A DNA stretch of 64,000 nucleotides from NCBI RefSeq assembly GCF_913776015.1, contig NZ_CAJYMD010000074.1, positions 19,923-83,922 on the forward strand. Reading direction: 5' to 3'. The notes beneath the pieces were generated by a model, which saw only the letters and a program-made list of their open reading frames with translations, ran no database searches and was not told the DNA's origin. Of the stretch, positions 1-8,598 are shown piece after piece. The stretch comes from an uncultured Oxalicibacterium sp. GTDB taxonomy: Bacteria; Pseudomonadota; Gammaproteobacteria; Burkholderiales; Burkholderiaceae_D. Positions within the stretch are counted from its first letter, which is position 1. Each line of letters begins with the position of its first letter. The position numbers were made by a program, and so were the translations under genes.

Positions 1-555
1 CGGTTTTTGCTGATCGCGCACGAACACGGTTTGTTTCGGCATTGCCAGATGGACGCGCGCCGATTGCACTGAGCCGACGGATTGGATGGATCGCGCGAGC
101 TCGCCTTCAAGCGCACGCTGGAAATTCACTTGCTCCAGAAATTGCGAAATGCCGAGTTTCTGGTTTTCCATCAATTCGAAACCGACATTGCCACCCTTGG
201 GCAAGCCTTCTGCGGCCAGTTTCAGCCGTAGATCATGCACACGGTCGGCCGGCACGAGGATGGCGCTGCCGCCTTCGGCAAACTTGTAGGGAACGTTGGC
301 TTGCTGCAGCGAGGCGACGATGGCACCGCCGTCGCGATCCGAAAAGTTGGAGAACAGCACGCGGTAATCGGGCTTCTGGCTCCACAGCACGATGCCGACC
401 ATGGCGGCAATGACGGCCGCAACACCGATCATCATGACGATGCGACGCCCATTGGTCGATCTCGCCATATCCATCAGCGAATTCTTCTGCGCAACGCCTG
501 CTTCGCCATTGGTGCCGGGAGTCAGCGGGTTTTCGCCTGCGACAACTACAGCCAT
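1..555 (-). CDS. fliF: Flagellar MS-ring protein FliF, N-terminal part
   Basis: This is the first 185 codons of FliF, which continue beyond the left edge of the window. FliF forms the MS ring that anchors the flagellar basal body in the inner membrane and houses the export gate. Reading from the ATG at 555, a hydrophilic N-terminus is followed by one membrane segment at about residues 38-57. The family signature follows: YRVLFSNFSDRDGGAIVASL, then VPYKFAEGG and LPKGGNVGFELM. The gene is divergent from fliE across a 254-bp gap. No weak start needs to be resolved. The identification is certain, but completeness cannot be judged. Confidence 0.95.
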   Translation of the reverse strand, partial: MAVVVAGENPLTPGTNGEAGVAQKNSLMDMARSTNGRRIVMMIGVAAVIAAMVGIVLWSQKPDYRVLFSNFSDRDGGAIVASLQQANVPYKFAEGGSAILVPADRVHDLRLKLAAEGLPKGGNVGFELMENQKLGISQFLEQVNFQRALEGELARSIQSVGSVQSARVHLAMPKQTVFVRDQQKP

Positions 556-609
556 GATTGTGCTCCTGTACGGCGAACTGGGGTGGGGATGTTCATCGGG
601 ATCTCGCTC

Positions 610-625
610 TGCAAACTTTTTTCCG
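610..625 (-). promoter_or_regulatory. Possible sigma-54-type promoter upstream of fliF
   Basis: On the minus strand the sequence CGGAAAAAAGTTTGCA has GG and GC separated by exactly 10 bases. The -12 part TTTGCA fits well, but the -24 part lacks CAC after the GG. It would start transcription about 45 bases before fliF. The match is partial, and sigma-54 control of this class of genes is not assured in Betaproteobacteria. Confidence 0.25.
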
Positions 626-766
626 TATCGTGATTGTCAGCTTTCGCGTGGATTTCAATCGTGGGAATAGAGCAGGGTTTTCATGGCTTATCCGACCGTT
701 CGCGCGTGGCGTCGATGGTAACGTGACGGTGTAGCGTGGATGGCCGTATGGTCATCGACAGGATAG

Positions 767-790
767 GTGAGCCGATTATAGTCGGCTCAC
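767..790. promoter_or_regulatory. Perfect 9-bp inverted repeat upstream of fliE
   Basis: GTGAGCCGA and TCGGCTCAC are perfect inverted arms around the 6-base centre TTATAG. The right arm ends 19 bases before the fliE ATG. The centre includes GCCGATTA, which resembles a flagellar sigma-28 -10 element, but no good -35 lies upstream. It could be an operator or a 5'-UTR hairpin that leaves the AGGAGA ribosome site exposed. Confidence 0.45.
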
Positions 791-809
791 GGATTGCAGG
801 AGAGAAAGA

Positions 810-1169
810 ATGAAAGTCAGTGGAATCGATTCCAGTGCAATCGAGGCGATGGTTGCGCAACTGAAGGCGGCAGCCGCACGAACGCAACCGGCATCCGTGG
901 GCAGTGCGACCGCTTCGACGGCGTCAGTCGACAAACCGGCCAGCAAGGTGGATTTTTCGCAGGCGCTGAAAAACTCGCTGGACAACGTCGCCAGCGCACA
1001 AAATAGTGCCGATGCGCTCGGCCAGCGTTTCACGATGGGCGATGACAGCGTCAATCTGTCGGATGTCATGATTTCGATGCAGAAAGCCAGTATTTCTTTC
1101 CAGGCAACGGTGCAAGTACGCAACAAGGTCGTGTCGGCCTACCAGGAAATGATGAACATGCAGGTTTGA
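810..1169 (+). CDS. fliE: Flagellar hook-basal body protein FliE
   Basis: FliE (119 aa) is the adaptor between the MS ring and the proximal rod. The C-terminal half carries the family core: VDFSQALKNSLDNV, then VNLSDVMISMQKASISFQA and VRNKVVSAYQEMMNMQV to the end. The N-terminus is Ala/Thr-rich and variable, as usual in this family. The ATG at 810 has a good AGGAGA site. The gene stands alone on the plus strand between divergent fliF and convergent ycgR, so it has its own promoter and a shared terminator. Confidence 0.97.
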   Translation: MKVSGIDSSAIEAMVAQLKAAAARTQPASVGSATASTASVDKPASKVDFSQALKNSLDNVASAQNSADALGQRFTMGDDSVNLSDVMISMQKASISFQATVQVRNKVVSAYQEMMNMQV

Positions 1170-1220
1170 AGTTGATTCAGCTTTACCCGTTTGTGCGTTT
1201 GCATATGGGCCGTATCAAGA

Positions 1221-1248
1221 AAAATGGCATCCCGCGGGATGCCATTTT
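1221..1248. terminator. Bidirectional terminator between fliE and ycgR
   Basis: A perfect 28-base palindrome with a GC-rich core (GGCATCCCGCGGGATGCC) is flanked by A runs on the left and T runs on the right. It can terminate both fliE on the plus strand and the flagellar run ending with ycgR on the minus strand. Confidence 0.85.
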
Positions 1249-1252
1249 GTTT

Positions 1253-2068
1253 TCAACCTAGGCCTGTCGCCTTGGCGTTACGATCCCGTTCCAGTTTGGT
1301 AATGTATTTCTGGATGGCCGCCATTGCCGCATTCGAAGGATTGATGAACTGGCAACCCAGGCGATGCGTGCTACGGCCGTTGGGCAGGCTCAGTTCGAGC
1401 ACATTGCGAATCTGTAGTGATACAGCCACCGGACCCGTTGGTAAGTCGATACGGCAATTGTCGTAGACGCGGCCGAATGTGGAATCGATGAGTTTCTTGT
1501 CATCCATCAAGGCAATGCCGCCCGCGCTGATGTTGTACAACGAGGCGACCACCGGCATGGGTTCCGATTCGGTCTTTACCGGTATCGTGCACAGCACCGG
1601 ATTGGTAACGGGCGTTTGTACACGATAAAACTCGCGGCGTTGCAGACGAATCATGTAGTCCGGCAGCGGGACGATGAAGGCGGGCAAGCCTTCGTGCTCG
1701 CAACTTTCAGCTTCGCCCGTCGAGAACAGGATACGGATGCTGTCGAGCATGGTTTCGAAAGAAAGCTTCTGACTTTCCAGCACGCGTTCGTTCATGAATT
1801 GCGTCGGTGCGCAATCGAGCAGTACGGTGTCGTTGCTATCATCCACATCGAGAATCGACGTGACAACGGTATCCGCGCCCTGATTGAGCACCATACGGAC
1901 CAGTTGATTGCGTTCACCGATGCTGCGCAGCAAAGCGATGATCTCGCGACGCGAGGTCACCCGGAACGGATTCATGTCTTCGTTTTCGTAATTGCTGGCT
2001 GCGGTCATTGCTGATTCATCAATCGGGTGTGCCTTTGCGGGAATCCGCCGAAGGGCATCATGATACAT
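1253..2068 (-). CDS. ycgR: YcgR-type flagellar brake protein, PilZ domain
   Basis: This c-di-GMP effector (271 aa) slows the flagellar motor when c-di-GMP is bound. An N-terminal YcgR domain (about residues 20-140) precedes a C-terminal PilZ domain. Both ligand motifs are intact: RREFYR, and NISAGG at the D/NxSxxG position. I chose the ATG at 2068, preceded by AGGGG, which overlaps the end of the FlhB-like gene by 11 bp. A longer frame up to 2167 exists but would run deep into that gene, and ATG 2008 is a shorter alternative. It is the last gene of the minus-strand flagellar run. A diguanylate cyclase lies at the other end of the block. Confidence 0.92.
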   Translation of the reverse strand: MYHDALRRIPAKAHPIDESAMTAASNYENEDMNPFRVTSRREIIALLRSIGERNQLVRMVLNQGADTVVTSILDVDDSNDTVLLDCAPTQFMNERVLESQKLSFETMLDSIRILFSTGEAESCEHEGLPAFIVPLPDYMIRLQRREFYRVQTPVTNPVLCTIPVKTESEPMPVVASLYNISAGGIALMDDKKLIDSTFGRVYDNCRIDLPTGPVAVSLQIRNVLELSLPNGRSTHRLGCQFINPSNAAMAAIQKYITKLERDRNAKATGLG

Positions 2069-2348
2069 CGCTACGCCCCTGTTGGGCGGCTTCGACACGG
2101 TAAAGCCATGCCAGAAGCTCGGCAATAGCACGGTAAAGGGCAGGGGGAATGTGATCGTCGAGATCAACCTGCATCAGCAGTGCCACCAGTTCCTTCGATT
2201 CATGGATGGCGATGCCATGTTCACGGGCGCGGGCAATGATCTCTTCGGCAAGCACGCCGCGCCCCTGCGCGACAACGCGTGGCGCGGTATCGCCCGCCTG
2301 GTAAGCCAGTGCCACAGCAGTAGCAGGTGGTTTGGGTATTTCCATCAT
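2058..2348 (-). CDS. FlhB C-terminal-domain-like protein (FlhX-type)
   Basis: This 96-aa protein resembles only the cytoplasmic C-terminal domain of the export switch FlhB. The membrane part is absent. The start KPPATAVALAY aligns with the NPTH-YAVALRY region of FlhB, so the protein begins almost exactly where FlhB cleaves itself, and the cleavage Asn is missing. The rest (VAQGRGVLAEEIIARAREHG, then IPPALYRAIAELLAWLY) fits the FlhB fold well. Its ATG overlaps the fliK stop as ATGA, so it is translationally coupled to the hook-length protein that acts on FlhB. A role in substrate-specificity switching is inferred from homology and position. Confidence 0.88.
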   Translation of the reverse strand: MMEIPKPPATAVALAYQAGDTAPRVVAQGRGVLAEEIIARAREHGIAIHESKELVALLMQVDLDDHIPPALYRAIAELLAWLYRVEAAQQGRSDVS

Positions 2349-3535
2349 GCATCCTGCTGGCTGACTTGCAACATATCCAGCCGCGAACCTGCTGCTTCGA
2401 GGGCCGATGCCAATTCGATCCCATGTTGGCGCAACAGAGTGGCGGTTTCTTCGTCGTCCGTTTTCAGGTGCAATTGCACACGACTTCCGGTCAAGTGCAA
2501 ATTCGCGGCAATATTGCCAAGGCCGGGTAACGAAAATCGCAGGGTGCTACGCCACACTGCCTCCACTTCTTCTGCCGGGTGCTGTTTGCCAGGCGACTCA
2601 TCGGCAATTTCCCATTCCAGCCGCTGGCCAGGAAAAAGCTCGCCTTGCCACAGAATGCGCCGCTGTTCCAACGTATCGAGTTGCTGATTAATCAGGCGTG
2701 CCTGCTCCAGCTCGGTTGCCGGTAATCCCTTTGTCGATAGAGGTGCGAGTTCCGTCAAGTCAAGATCGGCACGCTGGTGCAGCGGGAGCGATGACGCAGA
2801 GGATGTGTCTCCAGGAAGGCGGTTGCCTGCGACCATATCGCGCAATGTGCCTACCATCCGTTGTATATCGTTGCCGAGCTTGGTTTCAACTGCGGCAGCG
2901 GCAGTCGCCTCGCCTGCTGTGGAGGGGGGCTGCGTGTTCGTCAAGCCGCCATTTCTTTTGGCTGCAGGTTCGCGCAAGAGGTCGGCGAAAGGGCGGTTGC
3001 CGATAACCCATTGTGCAACGTGTGATTCATAGAAGAGGCCAGATGCCGCCAGCGTCTGTTGCATGGCTGCCGCAAGTTGACTGGGTAACGATGGTGCGGT
3101 CATCAGCGTGCCTGTGGGCAGCAGGGGAGTCCGTCCGATGATGGCGGCATTGCCGCCTTCCTCTTGTGCCATTTGAAGCAATTGGCCGATCAGGCGTCCG
3201 GTAGTGCTGAGCGAGGTCATTGCGGCGGCGTTGGGGTCGCCTTTGCCGAGCAGAAAAGTAGGGCGTGGATCGGTAGCGACCAGCGTCAACTCGAGCGTGT
3301 CGCCTGACTGTATGCCGACGGGCAGCTTCATGCTGGCTGCGGCGTTATCGATGCGGACCAGGTAATTACCGTCCGTGAGCCGTGACATGACCTGCGCCTG
3401 ATACTCCTTGCCCAGTATCAGTTGCTGCAACCGGTCGAGTGTTTCCTGACGCGGCTGTCCGACTCCTGCCGAGGGAACACTGGCCTCGATCAGCAGGACG
3501 GGGCGTGTCCCCGTGATGTCGGCCCGCGGCAGCAT
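2345..3535 (-). CDS. fliK: Flagellar hook-length control protein FliK
   Basis: FliK (396 aa) measures hook length and switches export from hook to filament subunits. The middle is variable and low in conservation. The C-terminal hook domain is recognisable in GNIAANLHLTGSRVQLHL, followed by ETATLLRQHGIELASALEAAG. The ATG at 3535 follows AGGACTGA. The upstream neighbour is fliT and the downstream one is the FlhB-like gene, which it overlaps by four bases. This position among late filament genes, away from the hook genes, is somewhat unusual. Confidence 0.9.
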   Translation of the reverse strand: MLPRADITGTRPVLLIEASVPSAGVGQPRQETLDRLQQLILGKEYQAQVMSRLTDGNYLVRIDNAAASMKLPVGIQSGDTLELTLVATDPRPTFLLGKGDPNAAAMTSLSTTGRLIGQLLQMAQEEGGNAAIIGRTPLLPTGTLMTAPSLPSQLAAAMQQTLAASGLFYESHVAQWVIGNRPFADLLREPAAKRNGGLTNTQPPSTAGEATAAAAVETKLGNDIQRMVGTLRDMVAGNRLPGDTSSASSLPLHQRADLDLTELAPLSTKGLPATELEQARLINQQLDTLEQRRILWQGELFPGQRLEWEIADESPGKQHPAEEVEAVWRSTLRFSLPGLGNIAANLHLTGSRVQLHLKTDDEETATLLRQHGIELASALEAAGSRLDMLQVSQQDA

Positions 3536-3546
3536 TCAGTCCTGTA

Positions 3547-3870
3547 TCAGCGATAGGCCTGGTTGAGTTTGCGTTCGGCACCGGTACTGTTGATCAGTAA
3601 CGAAAGCTGCTCCATCCAGGGTTGGGCCAGATTACGGATTTCGCGGTCGTCTGCGAGAATTTTGCGAATGATTTCGACCTTGCGTTCGCGCAGTGCACCG
3701 GACAATGGAACAGGGGCTTCGCCGTGTTTGAGCACACTGACTTGACTGGAGCAACGCGCTTCCAATTCTGCCAGTTTCTCCCACTCACCTTCCCGAGCTG
3801 CGGTCAGCATCTCGTTGGTCAGGCTGGCCACATTCTCATACAGGCACATGACTTCTTCTTCGTTCATCAT
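3547..3870 (-). CDS. fliT: Flagellar chaperone FliT
   Basis: This 107-aa helical protein fits FliT, the export chaperone for the cap protein FliD. It is all-alpha, acidic and charged, with a conserved WEKLAELEARC stretch and an ILADDREIRNLAQPWMEQL helix near the C-terminus. It sits between fliS and fliK. The double ATG at 3870 has only a poor ribosome site, suggesting coupling to fliS seven bases upstream. Sequence conservation in this family is low, so the position in the operon carries much of the assignment. Confidence 0.82.
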   Translation of the reverse strand: MMNEEEVMCLYENVASLTNEMLTAAREGEWEKLAELEARCSSQVSVLKHGEAPVPLSGALRERKVEIIRKILADDREIRNLAQPWMEQLSLLINSTGAERKLNQAYR

Positions 3871-3877
3871 TTTCTGT

Positions 3878-4363
3878 TCAGGCTTTCATCAAGCGGGTCA
3901 CATGCGGTTCGAGTGCGTCATAAGACGGTGCAGTGGTAGCGGGCGCGGATGATAGCGGCGCCATGCTTGTATCTTGCGGAGCAATACCATCCCATGCGCC
4001 TTTGATATCGCCCAACAAGCCAAGTACCTCTTGAACGGCTTCGGGCTGATTGTGAAGGTTGGCTTGCAGCAGACGGTTACTCATGTATTCATAAAGCGCA
4101 TCTAGGTTGACGGCAATCTGGCCCCCGATTTTTTTATCCAGGCTTGCGCGCAGGCCGTTATCAATAATCATGATTGCTTTGGAGATGGATTTTCCCTTGG
4201 AAGCAATGTCACCTGACTGCATGGAATTTAGTGCGTTATTCAAAGCGACCTGGGCACCTTCAAATAGCATAACGATCAGCTTATGCGGATTGGCGGCAAT
4301 CACGCCGGTTTCCACGCCGACTTTGGCGTACGCATTAACACCGCTTTTCATTGTTCCAAACAT
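3878..4363 (-). CDS. fliS: Flagellin export chaperone FliS
   Basis: FliS (161 aa) binds the C-terminus of flagellin and keeps it unfolded for export. Family features are present: NAYAKVGVETGVIAANPHKL, then IVMLFEGAQVAL and LDALYEYMSNRLLQANL. The C-terminal 35 residues are Ala/Pro/Ser-rich and longer than in the usual 120-135 aa members. The start has AAGGAA five bases upstream. It lies directly after fliD, the standard order. Confidence 0.96.
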   Translation of the reverse strand: MFGTMKSGVNAYAKVGVETGVIAANPHKLIVMLFEGAQVALNNALNSMQSGDIASKGKSISKAIMIIDNGLRASLDKKIGGQIAVNLDALYEYMSNRLLQANLHNQPEAVQEVLGLLGDIKGAWDGIAPQDTSMAPLSSAPATTAPSYDALEPHVTRLMKA

Positions 4364-4389
4364 GATGTTTCCTTCAGTATTATTGGTAT

Positions 4390-6402
4390 TTACGCGGTTT
4401 GTTTTTTGATGAGATCAAGCTGCTGTGTCAAATAAGTGCTTGTTGAATTCATGCTGGCTACGGCCACGTCAAGCGCGGTGAATTGCGCTCGATAGCGTTT
4501 TTCAATTGCCGTCAGTTTCGTCTGCATCGCTTCCTGCTGCTTGTCGAAGTCTTTGATCGTGTTGTTCAAGCCGGTAGTCTTGGCCGTGATTGAACCGTCA
4601 TTGCCAATAAATGTTCCGGCCAATTTGCCAAGACGATCGGCATAGCCTTGCGAGAAATCGATTCGGCCACGTGAGCCGATCGTGCCGCCGGTGATTTCCA
4701 CCTTCAATCCCTCTACATCTGTACCCGGCATTCCGGTGAGAAATTGACCGGAGCCCGTCGTGGCAAAGCCGCCGATGGTGCCGGCAACATCCACACCAGT
4801 CGTCCCGGCGTTGGTGGTACCCAAGTAGGTGGAAATCGGCGTGCCTTGGTTGGAATCGATGCTCAGCTTGGAGCCCGAGCCGTAGCGATCAGAGGTGATT
4901 TGCAGGAAACCGTTGTCGTCAATCTTCGCCGTTACTGCAGAACTCGCGGATTTGAATGCGGTCGTGCCGTTGATGGATGATTGCAGCATGGCCGCCAAAT
5001 CCTTGGCGTTATAACTGCCTTCGGTCAGATACACCTTGGAAGTGATGCCATCCAAGGTAACGGTAATCGTCGTATTCGGTGCAATGGTTGTCGAGCTTCC
5101 GACGTTGACGGTACCGGTCATCGTGGCCTGAGTCGCCATACGTGTGACCTTGATGTCGTAGCTGCCCGCCTTGGTCGCCGTACTTGAATTGGCAAAGCTG
5201 ACAAGACTGTCGGTCGTTTTGCCTACGGTAGCAAAGAGGGCGGAAATATCGCTGAAGTTGTCGGAGATGGCTTTGCTGAGCTTGCTTGAATCAAGCGCGA
5301 GTGATCCGTCCTTCTGAAACGCCACACCAATCTTCGACAACGACATATTGCTATTGCTCATGCCTTCCAGAGACGTATTGAGCATCTTGCGCAACTGTTC
5401 CTGAATTGAGCGCGCCGTTGAATCGCCTACCAGAGGGGACGCGCTTTTTGTCTTTGCGTTATAAGCGGTCAGATTGGATATGGTCGTATTAAGGTCGTTG
5501 TATGCTTTAATAAAAGCATTGACGTTGGTTTCAACGGCCGAAGAATCCTTCGTAATGTTCAACGATGTGGTACCGGTCGTGAGGGCATCGATTGTGACGC
5601 CTTGCACCGCATCCGTAATTTTGTTGGTGGCACTGCTGATCGCCAAACCATTGACGGTCAGTTTGGTGTCTTGTGCAGCATTATTCTGGATAAGTTTCTG
5701 CGTCCCTCCAGGATCGTATTCGAGCATGCTTGTCAGGGCGGCATCGCCATCCACTGAAATTTTCATGCTCGAAGCTTCGCCGGTTTTGGTCGACGTTAAT
5801 ACCAGCTTGTTTGGTGCGCTGCTACCGTCCGATACGATGGTCGCCGTCACGCCAATGCCGGCGGCGTTAATGGCATCGCGAATGCCTTGCAAGGAATTGT
5901 TCGTTCCATCAATCGTGATGGAGCCGGTTGCCTGATCGGCGTCCTGGGTGAATGTCGCACCTGTGTAAGCACCATTGGTGAGCGTGCCGCCGCTGATCGT
6001 GCCGAACTGGAACGAAATCGTGGTCGTTGTGCCGCTACCAATGGTTGCCGTTTTACTGACCTGACCGGCAGTCGACAAGTTCTGTGCCTGAGCCAGTTGC
6101 GTGATGTTGACTTGATAGTTACCGGCGATGGCTTTGGCGGTCGCAGTGGCACCGAGAATTTTGCTATCGCCGATGCTGGTTTTCAGCGCATCGAAGGTGG
6201 ACGACTTGCCGAGGTTGTTCATCGCAGTCTGAAACGACGCGACCGCGCTGCTCAGCGAACCGTACGCGGATAGTTTTGCCTGGTAGGAAGCTTCTTTTTT
6301 AGCGAGTGCGTTCAATGGCGCACTTTCAGCAGTCATCAGTTTGCTGACGATGCTTTCAATGTCCAATCCTGAACCGACGCCTGTCGACGTTATGCTTGCC
6401 AC
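4390..6402 (-). CDS. fliD: Flagellar filament capping protein FliD
   Basis: FliD (670 aa) forms the cap that guides flagellin polymerisation at the filament tip. The N-terminal GVGSGLDIESIVSKLMTAES is the classic FliD_N signature. Both ends are heptad-rich coiled coils, and the middle is Thr/Ser/Gly-rich, as in surface-exposed filament domains. Translation starts with GTG at 6402, placed well behind AGGAGAAGCAA. At 670 residues it is longer than E. coli FliD (about 470), with the extra length in the variable central domains. Confidence 0.96.
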   Translation of the reverse strand: MASITSTGVGSGLDIESIVSKLMTAESAPLNALAKKEASYQAKLSAYGSLSSAVASFQTAMNNLGKSSTFDALKTSIGDSKILGATATAKAIAGNYQVNITQLAQAQNLSTAGQVSKTATIGSGTTTTISFQFGTISGGTLTNGAYTGATFTQDADQATGSITIDGTNNSLQGIRDAINAAGIGVTATIVSDGSSAPNKLVLTSTKTGEASSMKISVDGDAALTSMLEYDPGGTQKLIQNNAAQDTKLTVNGLAISSATNKITDAVQGVTIDALTTGTTSLNITKDSSAVETNVNAFIKAYNDLNTTISNLTAYNAKTKSASPLVGDSTARSIQEQLRKMLNTSLEGMSNSNMSLSKIGVAFQKDGSLALDSSKLSKAISDNFSDISALFATVGKTTDSLVSFANSSTATKAGSYDIKVTRMATQATMTGTVNVGSSTTIAPNTTITVTLDGITSKVYLTEGSYNAKDLAAMLQSSINGTTAFKSASSAVTAKIDDNGFLQITSDRYGSGSKLSIDSNQGTPISTYLGTTNAGTTGVDVAGTIGGFATTGSGQFLTGMPGTDVEGLKVEITGGTIGSRGRIDFSQGYADRLGKLAGTFIGNDGSITAKTTGLNNTIKDFDKQQEAMQTKLTAIEKRYRAQFTALDVAVASMNSTSTYLTQQLDLIKKQTA

Positions 6403-6500
6403 TTGCTTCTCCTGCTTTTAACAACACATGCACTGTAAAGGAGGCCGAGGCGTGTCAAGCCGCAAGTAAGAAGGACTTTTCCCTCTTTGTTTTCAAAAGA

Positions 6501-6875
6501 TCAGGCTTGCGAATTGACCAGCAGCCCTTGCAGCTTGTCCAGGGCCTTTGAAATTTCGATGGCTTCTTCACTGGGAATCTGACGAATGACGTCGTTTGTT
6601 TCCTTGTCCACGACCTTGACGATTACCCGCTTGGAATCTTGATCAAGCGAGAATTGCAGGCTGGAAGAAACAGATTCCAGAAAGGAGTTGATGCTTTGCA
6701 GCGCCTGCCCGACAGGGGCGCCGGCTGCAGTTTGTTGTGTGGCCGTAACGGCATTTTCCGTGATCACGGCTGCTGCGGGGTTGGGAGCAGTATTGGGAGA
6801 GCCAACGTGTGCAATCCCTGGAGCTTCACTCCAACCAGCTGGTTTGCTTGCTGCGCCAATTTGACCAATATTCAT
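6501..6875 (-). CDS. flaG: FlaG family flagellar protein
   Basis: This 124-aa protein belongs to the FlaG family, which affects filament length in several bacteria. The conserved C-terminal half contains LQFSLDQDSKRVIVKVVD and KETNDVIRQIPSEEAIEISK. The N-terminus is disordered and Ala/Pro-rich. The ATG at 6875 has an excellent AGGGGAC site, while a longer frame to 6908 has none. It sits between fliC and fliD, the usual place. Confidence 0.93.
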   Translation of the reverse strand: MNIGQIGAASKPAGWSEAPGIAHVGSPNTAPNPAAAVITENAVTATQQTAAGAPVGQALQSINSFLESVSSSLQFSLDQDSKRVIVKVVDKETNDVIRQIPSEEAIEISKALDKLQGLLVNSQA

Positions 6876-6895
6876 GTTCGTCCCCTGATGACGAA

Positions 6896-6920
6896 TCCCC
6901 GACACCACTGGCGCCGGGGA
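6896..6920 (-). terminator. Hairpin between fliC and flaG
   Basis: TCCCCG and CGGGGA form a 6-bp GC-rich stem around a 13-base loop, downstream of fliC on the minus strand. No T run follows, so it is more likely a 3'-end stabiliser or a partial attenuator that raises flagellin message over the rest of the run. Confidence 0.4.
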
Positions 6921-6948
6921 CTGTTCATATCACCACAAATTACTCGGA

Positions 6949-8148
6949 TTAGCCGCGGAGCAAGCTCAACACGCTGTTAGGCAGCGAGTTGGCCTGTGCC
7001 AGCATCGCAGTACCAGCTTGTTGCAGGATCTGACCGCGGGTCAGGTTTGCGGTTTCCGCTGCAAAGTCGGTATCCAGGATGCGGCTACGTGATGCAGACA
7101 GGTTTTCCGAGCTGGTTTGCAGGTTGGCGATCGTGGAGCTGAAGCGGTTCTGGATCGCACCCATGTCAGCACGCGACGAGTTGACCGAAGTCAGCGCCTT
7201 GTCGACGATATCCAGTGCTTTTTGTGCACCTTGGAAGGTCGAGATGTCGAGGCTGCTCAACGTGACTGCCGTGGCACCTGATGCTGCTGATGCAGTACCG
7301 AACGCGGTCATGGCGGTCAGACCAGCTGGGGTACCCGAACCTGCGCTCAGCGACGTGAAGTCTTGACCAGCTTTCAGCGATTCCAGTTTGATCGTGGTGC
7401 CGGAGACCGAAGCGTAGAAACCGGTTTGATCCAATTTGTCGTTGATGGCAGCAACGAGTTTGTTGTTGACGGTTTCTGCCGTATCGCCATTGGCAACATT
7501 GATGTCGCCAATTGTGACAGTCTTCGAAGTACCGGCCGCATTGTTGAATACCATGCTCATGCCCGTGATCGTACCGGAGGCCGTGGCAGTGCCGCTCACA
7601 CCAGCACTGGTGACATCAGCAGCAAACTTGGCAGAACCGAGCGACGCTGTGCCCGCATTGACGATGCTGTTGATACCAATCGTTTGACCCGAATCGGCGC
7701 CGACTTGGAACAATGCACCGGTGAACGAACCATCCAGCAATTTGGTGCCGTTGAAGTTGGTTTGACGCGAAACACGATCAATTTCAGCGCTCAACTGTTG
7801 AACTTCCGAATCCAGTGCGGCACGGTCGGTCGACGAGTTGGTTGCATTGGCCGATTGCACCGACAGTTCACGGATACGTTGCAGGTTGTTGCCGATTTCG
7901 GTCATTGCACCTTCAGCCGTTTGTGCCAGCGAGATACCGTCGTTGGCGTTACGGACAGCTTGGTTCAGGCCGTTGATCTGGGTGGTGAAGCGTTGGGAAA
8001 TCGCCAGGCCAGCAGCATCGTCCTTGGCGCTGTTGATGCGCAGACCGGACGACAGGCGCTGGATGGAGGTGTTGAGCGAGGTTTGCGAAGTCGTGACGTT
8101 GCGTTGTGCATTCAGCGACGGGATGTTGGTGTTGATTACTGATGCCAT
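6949..8148 (-). CDS. fliC: Flagellin
   Basis: This 399-aa protein is the filament subunit. The N-terminal D0/D1 region ([20 protein letters not shown], then [20 protein letters not shown]) and the C-terminal D0 helix ending in [17 protein letters not shown] are textbook. The central D2/D3 part is Ala/Thr/Gly-rich, as in exposed domains. The ATG at 8148 has AGGAGAAACACC upstream. A near-consensus sigma-28 promoter lies about 100 bases upstream. No second flagellin gene is present in the window. Confidence 0.98.
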   Translation of the reverse strand: MASVINTNIPSLNAQRNVTTSQTSLNTSIQRLSSGLRINSAKDDAAGLAISQRFTTQINGLNQAVRNANDGISLAQTAEGAMTEIGNNLQRIRELSVQSANATNSSTDRAALDSEVQQLSAEIDRVSRQTNFNGTKLLDGSFTGALFQVGADSGQTIGINSIVNAGTASLGSAKFAADVTSAGVSGTATASGTITGMSMVFNNAAGTSKTVTIGDINVANGDTAETVNNKLVAAINDKLDQTGFYASVSGTTIKLESLKAGQDFTSLSAGSGTPAGLTAMTAFGTASAASGATAVTLSSLDISTFQGAQKALDIVDKALTSVNSSRADMGAIQNRFSSTIANLQTSSENLSASRSRILDTDFAAETANLTRGQILQQAGTAMLAQANSLPNSVLSLLRG

Positions 8149-8245
8149 GGTGTTTCTCCTGTGGGTAGTCCGATAGAAGTCTGACTGCTTTGTCTTTCAA
8201 CGCATGCTTGCCTGCTACTTTGCAATCACTGCGCCCTTGAAAGTT

Positions 8246-8272
8246 TTATCGGACGGTCCCGGAAAAAGTTTA
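8246..8272 (-). promoter_or_regulatory. Sigma-28 (FliA) promoter of fliC
   Basis: On the minus strand TAAACTTT is separated by exactly 11 bases from TCCGATAA. The sigma-28 consensus is TAAAGTTT-N11-GCCGATAA, so each half has one mismatch. Transcription would begin near 8239, giving a leader of about 90 bases before the flagellin ATG. Confidence 0.85.
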
Positions 8273-8484
8273 GCGTCGCTTTGAAACTAAATTTTCCGGT
8301 CTCGCCCTTGCTGCAGCCAGATAAGCCTTTTGTCGGTTTCCCTCTGGAAATCTTTAAGCTTTTTCTGCAAGAAAAATGTGGATTTCTACCCTACAGTTTT
8401 TAAAAAAGCTGTCGATTGGGCACGGCGCGTTTTTTCTTTTCGAAGAACAAATGTAGTGTGAAAAAAAATGACGGGGGAATTGTT

Positions 8485-8537
8485 AAGAAACGTGTCTTGA
8501 AGTGAAAACGCGTTTTCATGAAAAGAAAACGCGTGTC
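8485..8537. repeat. Three tandem AAACGYGT motifs in the 450-bp gap upstream of fliC
   Basis: AAACGTGTC, AAACGCGTT and AAACGCGTGTC lie at 8488, 8506 and 8527, spaced 18 and 21 bp. The middle copy is the centre of a perfect 16-bp palindrome, TGAAAACGCGTTTTCA (8503-8518). The surrounding gap (8149-8598) is AT-rich and has no convincing gene. Helical phasing suggests a multi-site operator. It lies 230-260 bp upstream of the fliC promoter and just past the diguanylate cyclase stop. Confidence 0.4.
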
Positions 8538-8598
8538 AGAAAAACAATTTCTTCGAGTGATGAGAGGCAAATGCCCGCCACAAGGAAAAGAAAAACCC

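Noticed and set aside
6403..6500. TTGACA...TACAGT as a sigma-70 promoter for fliD
   Set aside because: The spacer is only 15 bases and the -10 is poor. A separate fliD promoter cannot be supported.
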